DNA of 64,000 bases, taken from positions 1,738,501 to 1,802,500 of the forward strand of contig NZ_QBTZ01000001.1 in the NCBI RefSeq assembly GCF_003058055.1. Direction: 5' to 3'. The translations under genes were made by a program, and so were the position numbers. The notes below the pieces were generated by a model. It was given only the letters and a program-made list of their open reading frames with translations, ran no database searches and was not told the DNA's origin. How positions within the stretch are numbered: the first letter of the stretch is position 1; the number at the start of each line of letters is the position of its first letter. This DNA comes from Acidovorax sp. 107 (GTDB taxonomy: Bacteria; Pseudomonadota; Gammaproteobacteria; Burkholderiales; Burkholderiaceae_C). Below, in pieces: positions 45,457-55,300 of the stretch.

Positions 45457-47100
45457 ATGCACGCTGAGTCCACTACCTCTTCCCCTGCCGCTTCCTCCGT
45501 CCCTCTGGTGCCGGCGGCCAACGCAGGCACCGCCCCCGCCGACCCGGCGGGCTCGCCACCTCGCTCCCCGCTGGCCTTGCGCCGCGTGGCCATCGACACC
45601 TGGCGCGAGAACGTCGCCTACCTGCACCGCGACTGCGCCGTGTACCGGGCCGAGGGCTTCCAGGCCCTGTCCAAGATCGAGGTGCGCGCCAACGGACGCC
45701 GCATTCTGGCCACGGTCAATGTGGTGGATGATCTCGCCATCGTGGGCTGCAATGAACTGGGTCTGTCGGAAGACGCGTTTGCCCAGCTGGGCGTGGACAA
45801 CGGCCACACCGTGTCGGTGGCCCAGGCCGAGCCGCCTGAGTCAATGGGCGCGCTGTTCCGCAAGATCGCCAGCGAGCGCCTCACGCGCGAGGACTTTGGC
45901 GCCATCGTGCGCGACATTGCCGACCACCGGTATTCCAAGATCGAACTCACCGCCTTTGTGGTGGCCTGCCACCGCAGCGAGCTGGACCGGGAAGAGGTCT
46001 TCTTTCTGACCGACGCCATGGTGAACAGCGGCCGGCGCCTGGACTGGCACGAACCGCTGGTGGTGGACAAGCACTGCATCGGCGGCATCCCCGGCAACCG
46101 CACCACCATGCTGGTCGTGCCCATCGTGGCGGCGCACGGCATGTTGTGCCCCAAGACCTCGTCGCGCGCCATCACCTCGCCCGCAGGCACGGCCGACACC
46201 ATGGAGGTGCTGGCCAAGGTAGAGCTGCCGCTGGAGCAGCTGGCCGACATCGTGCGTGACTACCGGGGCTGCCTGGCCTGGGGTGGCACCGCCAACCTGT
46301 CGCCCGCCGACGATGTGCTGATCTCGGTGGAGCGGCCGCTGTCCATCGACTCGGCCGGGCAGATGGTGGCGTCCATCCTGTCCAAAAAGGTGGCAGCGGG
46401 GGCCACGCACCTGGTGCTCGACATTCCCATCGGCCCCACGGCCAAGGTGCGGTCTATGCCCGACGCGCAACGCCTGCGCCGCCTGTTTGAATATGTGGCA
46501 CGGCGCATGGGCCTGTCGCTGGACGTGGTGATCACCGACGGCCGCCAGCCCGTGGGCAAAGGCGTGGGCCCGGTGCTGGAGGCCCGCGACGTGATGCGCG
46601 TGCTACAAAACGACCCGCGCGCGCCCGACGACCTGCGGCAAAAGGCGCTGCGCCTGGCCGGGCGCCTGATCGAATGCGACCCCGATGTGCGCGGCGGCGA
46701 CGGTTATGCGATTGCGCGCGACATCCTCGACTCGGGCCGGGCGCTGGCGCGCATGAACGCCATCATCGCCGCCCAGGGCGCCACAGGGTTTGACCACAAC
46801 CACCCGGCGCTGGGTGCGCTGACGCTCGACGTGGTGGCACCCGCCAGCGGGGTGGTGGCCGGCATCGACAACTACCAGATCGCCCGCGTGGCCCGCCTGG
46901 CCGGCGCCCCCAAGGTGCCTGGCGCCGGCGTGGACCTGATGCACAAGCTGGGCGACACCGTGGCCGCCGGCGACCTGCTGTACCGCGTGCACGCCAGCTA
47001 CCCAGCCGACCTGGAGTTCGCGCGCCACGCGTGCGAGCGCGACAGCGGGTACCGCTTGGGCACGGCCGACGAGGTGCCGCGCGTGTTTGTGGAGTTCTGA
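45457..47100 (+). CDS. AMP/thymidine phosphorylase family protein
   Basis: The 547-residue protein matches the long AMP-phosphorylase branch of the pyrimidine nucleoside phosphorylase family. Motifs: [19 protein letters not shown] near 206, [19 protein letters not shown] near 235, and [20 protein letters not shown]. Archaeal members cleave AMP, CMP or UMP with phosphate to ribose-1,5-bisphosphate. The N-terminal ~40 residues are low-complexity Ala/Pro/Ser and may be spurious. The PRPP-synthase homologue starts 2 bp downstream, indicating a two-gene unit for ribose phosphate metabolism. Substrate is inferred from family, not shown. Confidence 0.85.
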   Translation: MHAESTTSSPAASSVPLVPAANAGTAPADPAGSPPRSPLALRRVAIDTWRENVAYLHRDCAVYRAEGFQALSKIEVRANGRRILATVNVVDDLAIVGCNELGLSEDAFAQLGVDNGHTVSVAQAEPPESMGALFRKIASERLTREDFGAIVRDIADHRYSKIELTAFVVACHRSELDREEVFFLTDAMVNSGRRLDWHEPLVVDKHCIGGIPGNRTTMLVVPIVAAHGMLCPKTSSRAITSPAGTADTMEVLAKVELPLEQLADIVRDYRGCLAWGGTANLSPADDVLISVERPLSIDSAGQMVASILSKKVAAGATHLVLDIPIGPTAKVRSMPDAQRLRRLFEYVARRMGLSLDVVITDGRQPVGKGVGPVLEARDVMRVLQNDPRAPDDLRQKALRLAGRLIECDPDVRGGDGYAIARDILDSGRALARMNAIIAAQGATGFDHNHPALGALTLDVVAPASGVVAGIDNYQIARVARLAGAPKVPGAGVDLMHKLGDTVAAGDLLYRVHASYPADLEFARHACERDSGYRLGTADEVPRVFVEF

Positions 47101-47102
47101 CC

Positions 47103-48014
47103 ATGGCGTTGCCAGAAGCCGCTTGTGTGCTGTATTTCGACGACGAAGCCGCGCCTGCGCTGCGCCTGTCACAGGCTGCGGGTTTGAAGGCCTGTGCCAT
47201 TGAGCGCCACCGCTTCCCCGATGGCGAACTCAAGCTGCGCCTGCCCGTGGATGCTGCAGGCCAGTTGCCACGCCAAGCCGTGCTGCTGCGCAGCCTGCAC
47301 CAGCCCAATGAAAAGCTGGTGGAGCTGCTGCTGGCCGCCCGCACGGCCCGCAGCCTGGGCGTGCAGCACCTCACGCTGGTGGCGCCGTACCTGGCCTATA
47401 TGCGGCAGGACATCGCTTTCCACCCCGGCGAGGCCGTGAGCCAGCAGGTGGTGGGCGGCTTTCTGGCCGGTCTGTTCGATGCCGTCATCACCGTGGACCC
47501 GCACCTGCACCGCATCGACCGGCTGGAGCAGGCCATCCCCGTGCCGCAGGCTGTGGTGCTCAGCGGCGCCGAGCCGCTGGCCGACCTGATTGCTGAGCGC
47601 CGACCGAATGCGCTGCTGGTGGGGCCCGACGGTGAATCCGCCCAATGGATTGCCCAGGCCGCCACCCGCCATGGTTTTGACCATGCCGTGTGCACCAAGG
47701 TGCGCCATGGTGACCGCCAGGTGGCCATCGAGCTGCCCCCGCTCAACGCCCAGGGCCGAGCCGTGGTGCTGCTGGACGACATGGCCAGCACCGGCCGCAC
47801 GCTGGCGCTGGCTGCCCGGCTGCTGTTGCAGGCGGGCGCCGCCTCGGTGGATGTGGCCGTGACGCATGCGTTGTTTGCGGGCGATGCACTGCAGGCGATG
47901 CGCGAATCCGGGGTAGGGGAGGTGTGGAGCACGGACTGCATTCCGCATCCGAGCAACGCAGTGGCCATGGCCGGGCCGCTGGCCACGGCGCTGCAGGCGG
48001 TCCTTCGCGCCTGA
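47103..48014 (+). CDS. ribose-phosphate pyrophosphokinase (PRPP synthase) family protein
   Basis: This 303-residue protein has the PRPP-synthase layout: RFPDGELKLRLP near 33, VTVDPHLHR-type ITVDPHLHRIDRLEQ near 130, GPDGESAQWIAQAATRHG, and the PRPP loop VVLLDDMASTGRTLALA near 222. It is shorter and more diverged than housekeeping Prs (about 315 residues, with FSDGE and DLHAxQ), so it is probably a specialised paralogue that interconverts PRPP, ribose bisphosphate or ribose-5-phosphate. It is encoded 2 bp after the phosphorylase gene, so the two proteins are probably co-expressed and act on each other's products. Confidence 0.85.
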   Translation: MALPEAACVLYFDDEAAPALRLSQAAGLKACAIERHRFPDGELKLRLPVDAAGQLPRQAVLLRSLHQPNEKLVELLLAARTARSLGVQHLTLVAPYLAYMRQDIAFHPGEAVSQQVVGGFLAGLFDAVITVDPHLHRIDRLEQAIPVPQAVVLSGAEPLADLIAERRPNALLVGPDGESAQWIAQAATRHGFDHAVCTKVRHGDRQVAIELPPLNAQGRAVVLLDDMASTGRTLALAARLLLQAGAASVDVAVTHALFAGDALQAMRESGVGEVWSTDCIPHPSNAVAMAGPLATALQAVLRA

Positions 48015-48102
48015 AAACCCCGGGCACGGGCTGCGACAATGCGCCATTGCCTTCTTCGCTGTGCCCACACAGCGATTCAACGAACACAGAAACGGTCCCA
48101 CC

Positions 48103-48705
48103 ATGCTCCTTGACGCCACCGAATCCCAACTCGTCCTGATTGATTACCAGGAGCGCCTGATGCCTGCCATCTTTGAGGGCCCCGCCGTGCTGGCCAACGC
48201 CCGCCGTTTGGCCGAGATCGCCCGCATGCTGGACGTGCCCGTGTGGGGCACCGAGCAAAACCCCTCGCGCCTGGGCGCCAACGACGCCGCGCTGCGCGCC
48301 GCCTGCCAGAAGACCCTGGCCAAGATGCACTTCAGCGCCGCCGAAGAAGGCCTGGGCGAATGGCTGCGGCCACCGGCCAAGCCCCAGGGCAGCAACGCAC
48401 GCAGCCTGCCAAAGCACCTGCAAAAGCCCGCACCGCTGGCAACAGAGCGCGGCACCATCGTCATTGCCGGGTGCGAGGCCCACGTCTGCCTGCTGCAGAC
48501 CGCGCTGGACCTGATCGATGACGAGTTTGAAGTGTGGGTGGTGACCGACGCCTGCGGCTCGCGCACCGAACGCAACCGCGACGCCGCCTTCGACCGTCTG
48601 GCCGGCGCAGGCGCCGAGCTGGTGACCACCGAAATGGTGGCGTTTGAATGGCTGGGCAGCTGCGAGCACCCGGCGTTCAAGGACGTGCTCGGGCTGATCA
48701 AATAA
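48103..48705 (+). CDS. isochorismatase-family cysteine hydrolase
   Basis: This 200-residue protein has the isochorismatase fold with candidate catalytic residues Asp14 (LVLIDYQERLM), Lys74 (TLAKMHFSA) and Cys129 (AGCEAHVCLLQTALDL). Members hydrolyse amides such as nicotinamide, N-carbamoyl compounds and ureido acids; the substrate is not assignable. The start at 48103 lies 15 residues inside the longer frame, at the beginning of the conserved strand. It lies 88 bp after the PRPP-type gene. Confidence 0.88.
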   Translation: MLLDATESQLVLIDYQERLMPAIFEGPAVLANARRLAEIARMLDVPVWGTEQNPSRLGANDAALRAACQKTLAKMHFSAAEEGLGEWLRPPAKPQGSNARSLPKHLQKPAPLATERGTIVIAGCEAHVCLLQTALDLIDDEFEVWVVTDACGSRTERNRDAAFDRLAGAGAELVTTEMVAFEWLGSCEHPAFKDVLGLIK

Positions 48706-48712
48706 TCAGGTT

Positions 48713-48771
48713 TGAGCCAAATCGGCTGCTAGCGCTTGATATTCATGCGCTATCAGCTATCAAAATCATAG
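48713..48771 (-). repeat. interspersed palindromic repeat, copy E
   Basis: On the minus strand the copy reads CTATGATTTTGATAGCTG, ATAGCGCATGAATATCAAGC, GCTAGCAGCCGATTTGGCT, an end-to-end match to copy A. It lies between the convergent cysteine hydrolase and chromate transporter genes. Confidence 0.8.
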
Positions 48772-48790
48772 TGATTGGAGTGAGTTTCGG

Positions 48791-50143
48791 TCAGGCGAAG
48801 TAGGGCACGGCCACCTTGACCAGCAACCCCACCACCGCACAGCCGCCCAGCAGCGGCATCACGCCCAGCTTGAAGCGGAACAGCGCCACCAGCGCCCCCA
48901 CCGCGATGACGGCCGACACGGCATCAAAGCGGCCGTCAAAGCCCTGCGGCCACAGCAGGTGGTAGGCAAAAAACAGCGCCAGGTTCAGGATCACGCCCAC
49001 CACAGCAGCCGTGATGGCTGACAGCGGTGCGGTAAAGCCCAGTTTGCCGTGGGTGGCCTCCACTAGTGGGCCGCCCGCCAGGATGAAGATGAACGAGGGC
49101 AAAAATGTCACAAAGGTCACGACCGTGGCCGCCGCCACGGCGCCTGCAAAGAGGGCGTCCGACCCCCACACCTGCTGCAGCCAGCCGCCCACAAAACCCA
49201 CAAACGCCACCACCATGATCAGCGGGCCGGGCGTGGTCTCGCCCAGGGCCAGCCCATCGATCATTTGCGGACCGCTGAGCCACTGGTAGTGCTCCACCGC
49301 GCCCTGGTACACATAAGGCAACACAGCATATGCGCCGCCAAAGGTGAGCATGGCCGCCTTGGTGAAGAACCAGCCCATCTGCGTGAGCGTGCCTTGCCAG
49401 CCCTCCGTGGCCACCAGCAGGCCCATGGCCGCCAGCCACAGCCCCAGCCCTGCCAACAATACCTTGACCAGGTGGACGCGAGAAAAGCGCGCATGGGCAG
49501 GCGTTGGCGTGTCGTCATCGATCAGCGCCGGGCCATAGCCCTTGTGGGCGTTGGCATGGCCGCCCCCCAGCGCAAACACGGCGGGCCAGCGCTGCGCGCC
49601 AAAGTAGCCGATCAACCCGGCCGCCAGCACGATGGCGGGGAAGGGCGTGTCGAACGCAAAGATGGCCACAAACGACGCGGCAGCAATGCCCCACATCCAG
49701 CCGTTCTTGAGCGCGCGGGTGCCGATGCGGTGCGCGGCATGCAGCACCAGTGCCGTCACGGCGGGCTTGATGCCATAGAAGATGCCCGCCACCACGGGCA
49801 CATCGCCAAAGCGCAGGTACACCCATGACAGTCCGATCAGGATGAACAGCGAGGGCAGCACAAACAGTGCCCCGGCCACGATGCCGCCCCAGGTGCGGTG
49901 CATGAGCCAGCCGATGTAGGTGGCCAGCTGCTGCGCCTCGGGGCCGGGCAGCAGCATGCAGTAGTTGAGGGCGTGCAAGAAGCGGTTTTCGCTGATCCAG
50001 CGGCGCCGCTCCACCAGCTCGGCGTGCATGATGGCGATCTGGCCCGCCGGCCCGCCAAAGCTGATGAACCCGAGCTTGAGCCAGAACAAAAAGGCTTCGC
50101 GGAAAGGGACGGAGGTGGGGGCAGGGGGCTGCGCTGTTTGCAT
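48791..50143 (-). CDS. chrA: chromate transporter ChrA, two-domain type
   Basis: The 450-residue membrane protein has two CHR domains. Domain 1 carries FWLKLGFISFGGPAGQIAIM and LPGPEAQQLATYIG; domain 2 carries MLTFGGAYAVLPYVYQGAVE and GETTPGPLIMVVAFVGFVG. It is predicted to exchange chromate out of the cell. It stands alone without chrB or other resistance genes, and converges on the cysteine hydrolase gene. The start at 50143 was chosen because the frame upstream is a poorly coding extension. Confidence 0.92.
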   Translation of the reverse strand: MQTAQPPAPTSVPFREAFLFWLKLGFISFGGPAGQIAIMHAELVERRRWISENRFLHALNYCMLLPGPEAQQLATYIGWLMHRTWGGIVAGALFVLPSLFILIGLSWVYLRFGDVPVVAGIFYGIKPAVTALVLHAAHRIGTRALKNGWMWGIAAASFVAIFAFDTPFPAIVLAAGLIGYFGAQRWPAVFALGGGHANAHKGYGPALIDDDTPTPAHARFSRVHLVKVLLAGLGLWLAAMGLLVATEGWQGTLTQMGWFFTKAAMLTFGGAYAVLPYVYQGAVEHYQWLSGPQMIDGLALGETTPGPLIMVVAFVGFVGGWLQQVWGSDALFAGAVAAATVVTFVTFLPSFIFILAGGPLVEATHGKLGFTAPLSAITAAVVGVILNLALFFAYHLLWPQGFDGRFDAVSAVIAVGALVALFRFKLGVMPLLGGCAVVGLLVKVAVPYFA

Positions 50144-50280
50144 GGCCCCGGAGTGTGACAGGCCTGTGTGACGCTTGCCGACATATCCATATGCCAGCGC
50201 ACTTCGAACCTGTGGGCAGGGAACAAGGCCCGCCACGTCAGTTTGCCGCAAGCCCGTCATGAATAATTATGAATTCAAAA

Positions 50281-50297
50281 CCTGCTGTCCTAGCAGG
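50281..50297. promoter_or_regulatory. small hairpin in the prpE leader
   Basis: CCTGCT and AGCAGG pair around GTCCT, 30 bp before the prpE start. It could be a leader hairpin or an operator; the function is unknown. Confidence 0.3.
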
Positions 50298-50326
50298 GCG
50301 AGAGAGATGCCGAGGAGACACCCACA

Positions 50327-52228
50327 ATGACCGCACACAGCACCTACGCCGACTTCTACCGCCAGTCCATCGACCACCGCGACACCTTCTGGAGCGAGCA
50401 GGCGAAGCTGATCGACTGGAAGACGCCGCCCCAGCAGGTGTGCGACTACAGCAACCCGCCGTTTGCCAAATGGTTTGTGGGCGGCACCACCAACCTGTGC
50501 CACAACGCGGTAGACCGGCACCTGGCCACGCGCGCCAGCCAGGCCGCGCTGGTGGCCATTTCCACCGAAACCGACACCGAGCGCAGCTACAGCTTTGCCG
50601 AGCTGCATGCCGAGGTGCAGCGCATGGCGGCCGTGCTGCTGTCGCTGGGCGTGAAGAAGGGCGACCGTGTGCTCATCTACATGCCCATGATTGCCGAGGC
50701 CGCGTTTGCCATGTTGGCCTGTGTGCGCATCGGGGCGCTGCATTCGGTGGTGTTTGGCGGCTTTGCCTCGGGCTCGCTGGCCTCGCGCATCGAAGACGCC
50801 GAGCCCGTGGCCGTGGTCAGTGCCGATGCCGGGTCGCGCGGCGGCAAGGTGGTGCCGTACAAGCCGCTGCTGGACGAAGCCATTGCCCTCTCCAAACACA
50901 AGCCCACTGCCGTGCTGATGGTGAACCGGGGCCTGGCGCCCATGCACTTGCAGTCTGGCCGCGACCACGAATGGGCGCCGCTGCGCGAGCAGCACCTGAA
51001 CACCGTCGTGCCCTGCGAATGGGTCGAATCCACCCACCCCAGCTACACGCTGTACACCAGCGGCACCACCGGCAAGCCCAAGGGCGTGCAGCGCGACACG
51101 GGCGGCTACACCGTGGCGCTGGCGGCGAGCATGAAGCACATCTTTGACGCCAAGGCGGGCGATGTGTACTTTGCCACCAGCGACATCGGCTGGGTGGTGG
51201 GCCACAGCTACATCGTTTACGGTCCGCTGATCGCGGGCATGACCACCATCATGTACGAAGGCCTGCCCACGCGGCCCGATGCGGGCGTGTGGTGGAGCAT
51301 TGTCGAGAAGTACCAGGTCACGCACATGTTCTCGGCCCCCACGGCGGTGCGGGTGCTCAAGAAGCAGGACCCGGCCTACCTCGCCAAATACAACGTGAAA
51401 AGCCTCAAGGCCCTGTGGCTGGCGGGCGAGCCGCTGGACGAGCCTACCGCCCAGTGGATCAGCGACGCCCTGCAAGTGCCCATCATCGACAACTACTGGC
51501 AGACCGAAACCGGCTGGCCCATCCTGACCTTGGCCAATGGCGTGGAGAAGCAAACCACACGCTTCGGCAGCCCAGGCAAAGCCATGTACGGCTACGGTGT
51601 GAAGCTGATCGACGAGGCCACGGGCGAAGAGCTGACCGGGCCCAACCAGAAAGGCGTGGTCGCCATCGAAGGCCCGCTGCCCCCCGGCTGCATGCAGACG
51701 GTGTGGCGCGACGACGCCCGCTTTGTGAACACCTACTGGAAGAGCATCCCTGGCCGCCTGATCTACAGCACGTTTGACTGGGGCATCCGCGATGCAGATG
51801 GCTACCACTTCATCCTGGGCCGTACCGACGACGTGATCAACGTGGCCGGCCACCGCCTGGGCACGCGCGAGATCGAGGAGAGCATTGCCTCCCATCCCAA
51901 CATCGCCGAAGTGGCCGTGGTGGGCGTGGCCGACAGCCTGAAGGGGCAGGTGGCCATGGCGTTTGCCGTGGCGCGCGATGCCTCGGGCCTGACCGACGAT
52001 GCCGCGCGCCTCAAGCTCGAAGGCGAGGTGATGAAGCAGGTGGACCACCAGCTCGGCGCCGTGGCGCGGCCATCGCGCGTGTACTTTGTGACCGTGCTGC
52101 CCAAAACCCGCAGCGGCAAGCTGCTGCGCCGCGCGTTGCAGGCTGTGGCCGAGCGGCGGGACCCGGGCGATTTGACGACGATGGAAGACCCGGCGGCGCT
52201 GCAGCAGGTGAAGGACCTGGTGGGCTGA
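50327..52228 (+). CDS. prpE: propionate--CoA ligase
   Basis: This 633-residue acyl-CoA synthetase activates propionate with ATP and CoA. It has YTSGTTGKPKGVQRDTGGYT (phosphate-binding loop, near 240), the adenylate-binding DNYWQTETGWPIL near 386, YVGRTDDVIN-type LGRTDDVINVAGHRLGTREI, and the Lys-containing PKTRSGKLLRR near the C-terminus. The N-terminus DFYRQSIDHRDTFWSEQAKL and FVGGTTNLCHNAVDRHLA identify the PrpE branch rather than Acs. GAGGAGA precedes the ATG. No methylcitrate-cycle genes accompany it. Confidence 0.92.
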   Translation: MTAHSTYADFYRQSIDHRDTFWSEQAKLIDWKTPPQQVCDYSNPPFAKWFVGGTTNLCHNAVDRHLATRASQAALVAISTETDTERSYSFAELHAEVQRMAAVLLSLGVKKGDRVLIYMPMIAEAAFAMLACVRIGALHSVVFGGFASGSLASRIEDAEPVAVVSADAGSRGGKVVPYKPLLDEAIALSKHKPTAVLMVNRGLAPMHLQSGRDHEWAPLREQHLNTVVPCEWVESTHPSYTLYTSGTTGKPKGVQRDTGGYTVALAASMKHIFDAKAGDVYFATSDIGWVVGHSYIVYGPLIAGMTTIMYEGLPTRPDAGVWWSIVEKYQVTHMFSAPTAVRVLKKQDPAYLAKYNVKSLKALWLAGEPLDEPTAQWISDALQVPIIDNYWQTETGWPILTLANGVEKQTTRFGSPGKAMYGYGVKLIDEATGEELTGPNQKGVVAIEGPLPPGCMQTVWRDDARFVNTYWKSIPGRLIYSTFDWGIRDADGYHFILGRTDDVINVAGHRLGTREIEESIASHPNIAEVAVVGVADSLKGQVAMAFAVARDASGLTDDAARLKLEGEVMKQVDHQLGAVARPSRVYFVTVLPKTRSGKLLRRALQAVAERRDPGDLTTMEDPAALQQVKDLVG

Positions 52229-52267
52229 ATCGGCAGCCTTGTATGGTGCGCAGAGCGTCGTGCAGAA

Positions 52268-52330
52268 CTCGCTATTAGAAAATTAGCTGCCCGGGTATAT
52301 CGCCCTGGCACCAGGGCAGGATTTCGGTGA
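52268..52330 (+). repeat. interspersed palindromic repeat, copy J (diverged)
   Basis: The copy reads CTCGCTATTAGAAAATTAGC, TGCCCGGGTATATCGCCCTG, GCACCAGGGCAGGATTTCGG, with the second half containing the inverted CCTGG/CCAGG arms. It lies between prpE and the GGDEF-EAL gene. This is the weakest of the listed copies. Confidence 0.45.
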
Positions 52331-52333
52331 TTT

Positions 52334-55300
52334 TCAAATCGGCCGGTTCCGTTGCCAACCCGCAGGCGGCTGCCAGGTGGAGGTCCAGCCGATGAAAGCC
52401 TCCAGCGGCATGGGCCGGGCAATGCAGTAGCCCTGCGCCTGCAGGCAGCCTAGCTGCAGCAGCATCTGCCCTTGTTCGACGGTTTCCACCCCCTCGGCGA
52501 TCACCCGGTAGCCGAACGAGCGGGCCAGGCCGATGACGCCCTGCACGATGGCCAGGTCACCGGGGTCGCCCATCATGCCGTGCACAAAGCTCTGGTCGAT
52601 CTTGAGCGTGTCCATGGGCAGGCGGCGCAGGTAGGTCAGCGACGAGTAGCCGGTGCCAAAGTCGTCCAGCGCCACGGACACCCCCATGGCACGCAAGGCG
52701 TTCAGCGTGTCGGCCACGGCGCTCAGGTCGTACAGGGCCGCGCTTTCGGTGATCTCGATCTCGACCAGGTGGGCAGGCACCCCGGGGTGGCGCGCCAGGC
52801 AGCCCGCCACCCAGTCGGAAAAACCCGGTTGCTGCAGGTGCTGGGCGGCAATGTTGATGCTCAGCGGCATGGGCAGGCCCCGGTCCTGCAACTGCTCCAG
52901 CACCGTGAGCGCGGCCTCGGCCACCCATTCGCCAAAGCCGATCTCCAGGTCGGTACCCTCGAGCAGCGGCAAGAACTCCCCCGGTGGCACCAGGCCCCGT
53001 TCGGGATGTAGCCAGCGCGAGAGCACTTCGGCGCCCACCACCGTACCGCTGCGCATGTCCACCTTGGGCTGGAGGTACAGCGTGAACTGGGATTGGGCGA
53101 GGGCCTCGCGCAGGTAGTGCCCCTGGGCACGCAGCAGCTGCACGGCGCGCTCCTGGGCTGCGTCGAACTGGTGAAAACGGTTGCGCCCGGCCTGTTTGGC
53201 GGCGTACATGGCCTGATCGGCATGGCGCAGCAGGGTGTCTGCATCCGCATCGTCCTGCGGAAAGATGGTGCAGCCGATGCTGGCCGTGACAACCACGCGC
53301 TCGGTGTCGAGCGTGTAGGGGGCCGAGACGCTTTCCATCACGCGCTCCAGCACGCGTTCGCAGTCGTTCACAGAGGCCAGGCCGGGCATGAGGATCACGA
53401 ACTCGTCCCCCCCCAGGCGGGCCACCGTGTCCTGGGGCTGAAGCGCGCGGGTGAGCCGCCCGGCCACCACCACCAGCAGGCGGTCGCCTGCGCCATGGCC
53501 CAGGCGGTCGTTCACGGGCTTGAAGCCGTCCAGGTCCAGGTAGGCGACACCCAGCTGTTTACCGGTGTCGCGGGCCTGGGTCATGCCCTCCTGCAGCTTG
53601 CGTGCCAGCAGCACCCGGTTGGGCAGGCCGGTGAGCGCGTCGTACAGCGCCAGGCGCTGCAGCATCACCTCCTGTTCGCGCTGCGGGGTCACGTCAATGG
53701 CCACGCCCAGCATGCGGGCCGGGCGTCCTTGCTCGTCAAAGCCGACGATCTTGCCCAGGTTGCGCACCCAGCGCACGGGCTCGTTGGGCTGGTTCAGCCG
53801 CCAGGTGGCGTCAAACGGAGTGCTCAGGTGGGCCGTGTGGCGTGCCAGCTCCGCGGTGATGCGGTCGACGTCGTCGGGTGCGATGGCGGTGGTCCACGGC
53901 ACGGCCGCTGCGTCGTCACCGGGCTCGGGCAGGCCCCGCATGGCGTGCCAGCGCTGGTCGCCCGTCACCAGGCCGGTTTGCAGGTCCCAGTCCCACAGGC
54001 CCAGCGATGCGGCGGAGATGGTGAGCGACAGCAGGGCCTCGCGCTCGCGCACCTGGACCTCGTTGCGCTTGCGGTCGGTGATGTCGTGCACCGAGAACAG
54101 CCAGCAGGGCTCGCCGTCGAACTCGGTGGCGCGCATGGATTGCAGCACGGTGCGCCGGGGGCCGTTCCGTACGTTCAGGGTCACTTCGTAATCGCTGAGC
54201 TGACCGGTCTGGCTGACCTGGTCCATGAGCCGCTGGCGGTCTTCGGCCGAGAAGATGCCCATCTCCACCGCGGTACGGCCAATGGCCTCTTCGCGGGGGA
54301 TGCCCAGCATCTCGACCCAGGCGGGGTTGATGTCCACATAGCGGCCGTCGTTGCGGCTCGACAGGCCCATGGGGTAGGGCATGAGCTGGAAGATGCGCGA
54401 GAAACGCTCCTCGGACTGGCGCAGGCGCTGCTCGGCGCGCTTGGCCTCGTCGATGTCCTGCATCACGCCGCGCACCTTGACCACGCGGCCGTTTTCGATC
54501 ACCGGCTCCCCCCGCGCACGCACCCACAGCAGGTGGCCGTCGGCGTGATAGACCTCCAGCTCCATGCTCCACTCGGTGCGCGAACGGATGCTCTGGCGGA
54601 ATTTCTCGCGCAGCGGCTCGCGGTACTGCGGGGCCACATGGCGGTCGATGTAGTCGCTGGGCGGCGGCTGGTTGGGGGACAGGCCGTGGATGTCAAAACA
54701 CACGTCCGACCAGTACACCAGGCCCTTGCCGCGCTCGTCTTCCCATGCGCCCAGCCGTGCCAGCCGGCCGGCCTGCTGCAGCTGGTTGTACAGCGCTCGA
54801 AGCTCGTCGCTGGTGCGCTGGGCCTCGGTGATGTCGTGGAACACAAAAACAAAGCAGTTCTCGCCGTTCACCGGCACAGAGCGGGCCGACATCAGGCCCG
54901 GAATACGCACGCCCTTGCTCTGTGCCACCAGGGGCAGCCGGTCCACCTTGCCATCGCGTTGGTAGGTGTCCAGCAGCCGCTTGCGCTCCTGCTCGTCGGC
55001 CCAGATGCGCAGCTCGGACGAGGTGCGGCCCAGCACTTCGTCCCGCGTAAAGCCCAGCAGATCGCAGAACGCCGGGTTCACGTCGATATAGCGCCCATCG
55101 ACAATGCGGGTGATTCCCGCTGGGTCGGGCAGCGTCTGGTAGAAGGTGGTGTATTTGGCTTCGGCCGACTGCAGGGCTTCCTCGGCCTCGCGGTGGGCCG
55201 TGATGTCCACGTCCATGCCGATCAGGCTGGCAGGGCGGCCCTGGGCATCGCGCCGCGCCACGGTGCCGCGCGACATCAGCCATCGCCACTGGCCCTGTGT

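Noticed and set aside
43990-45807. 600-residue upstream extension of the NlpC/P60 frame
   Set aside because: It runs antisense through the sugar dehydrogenase and has no family similarity; the signal peptide starts at 43986.
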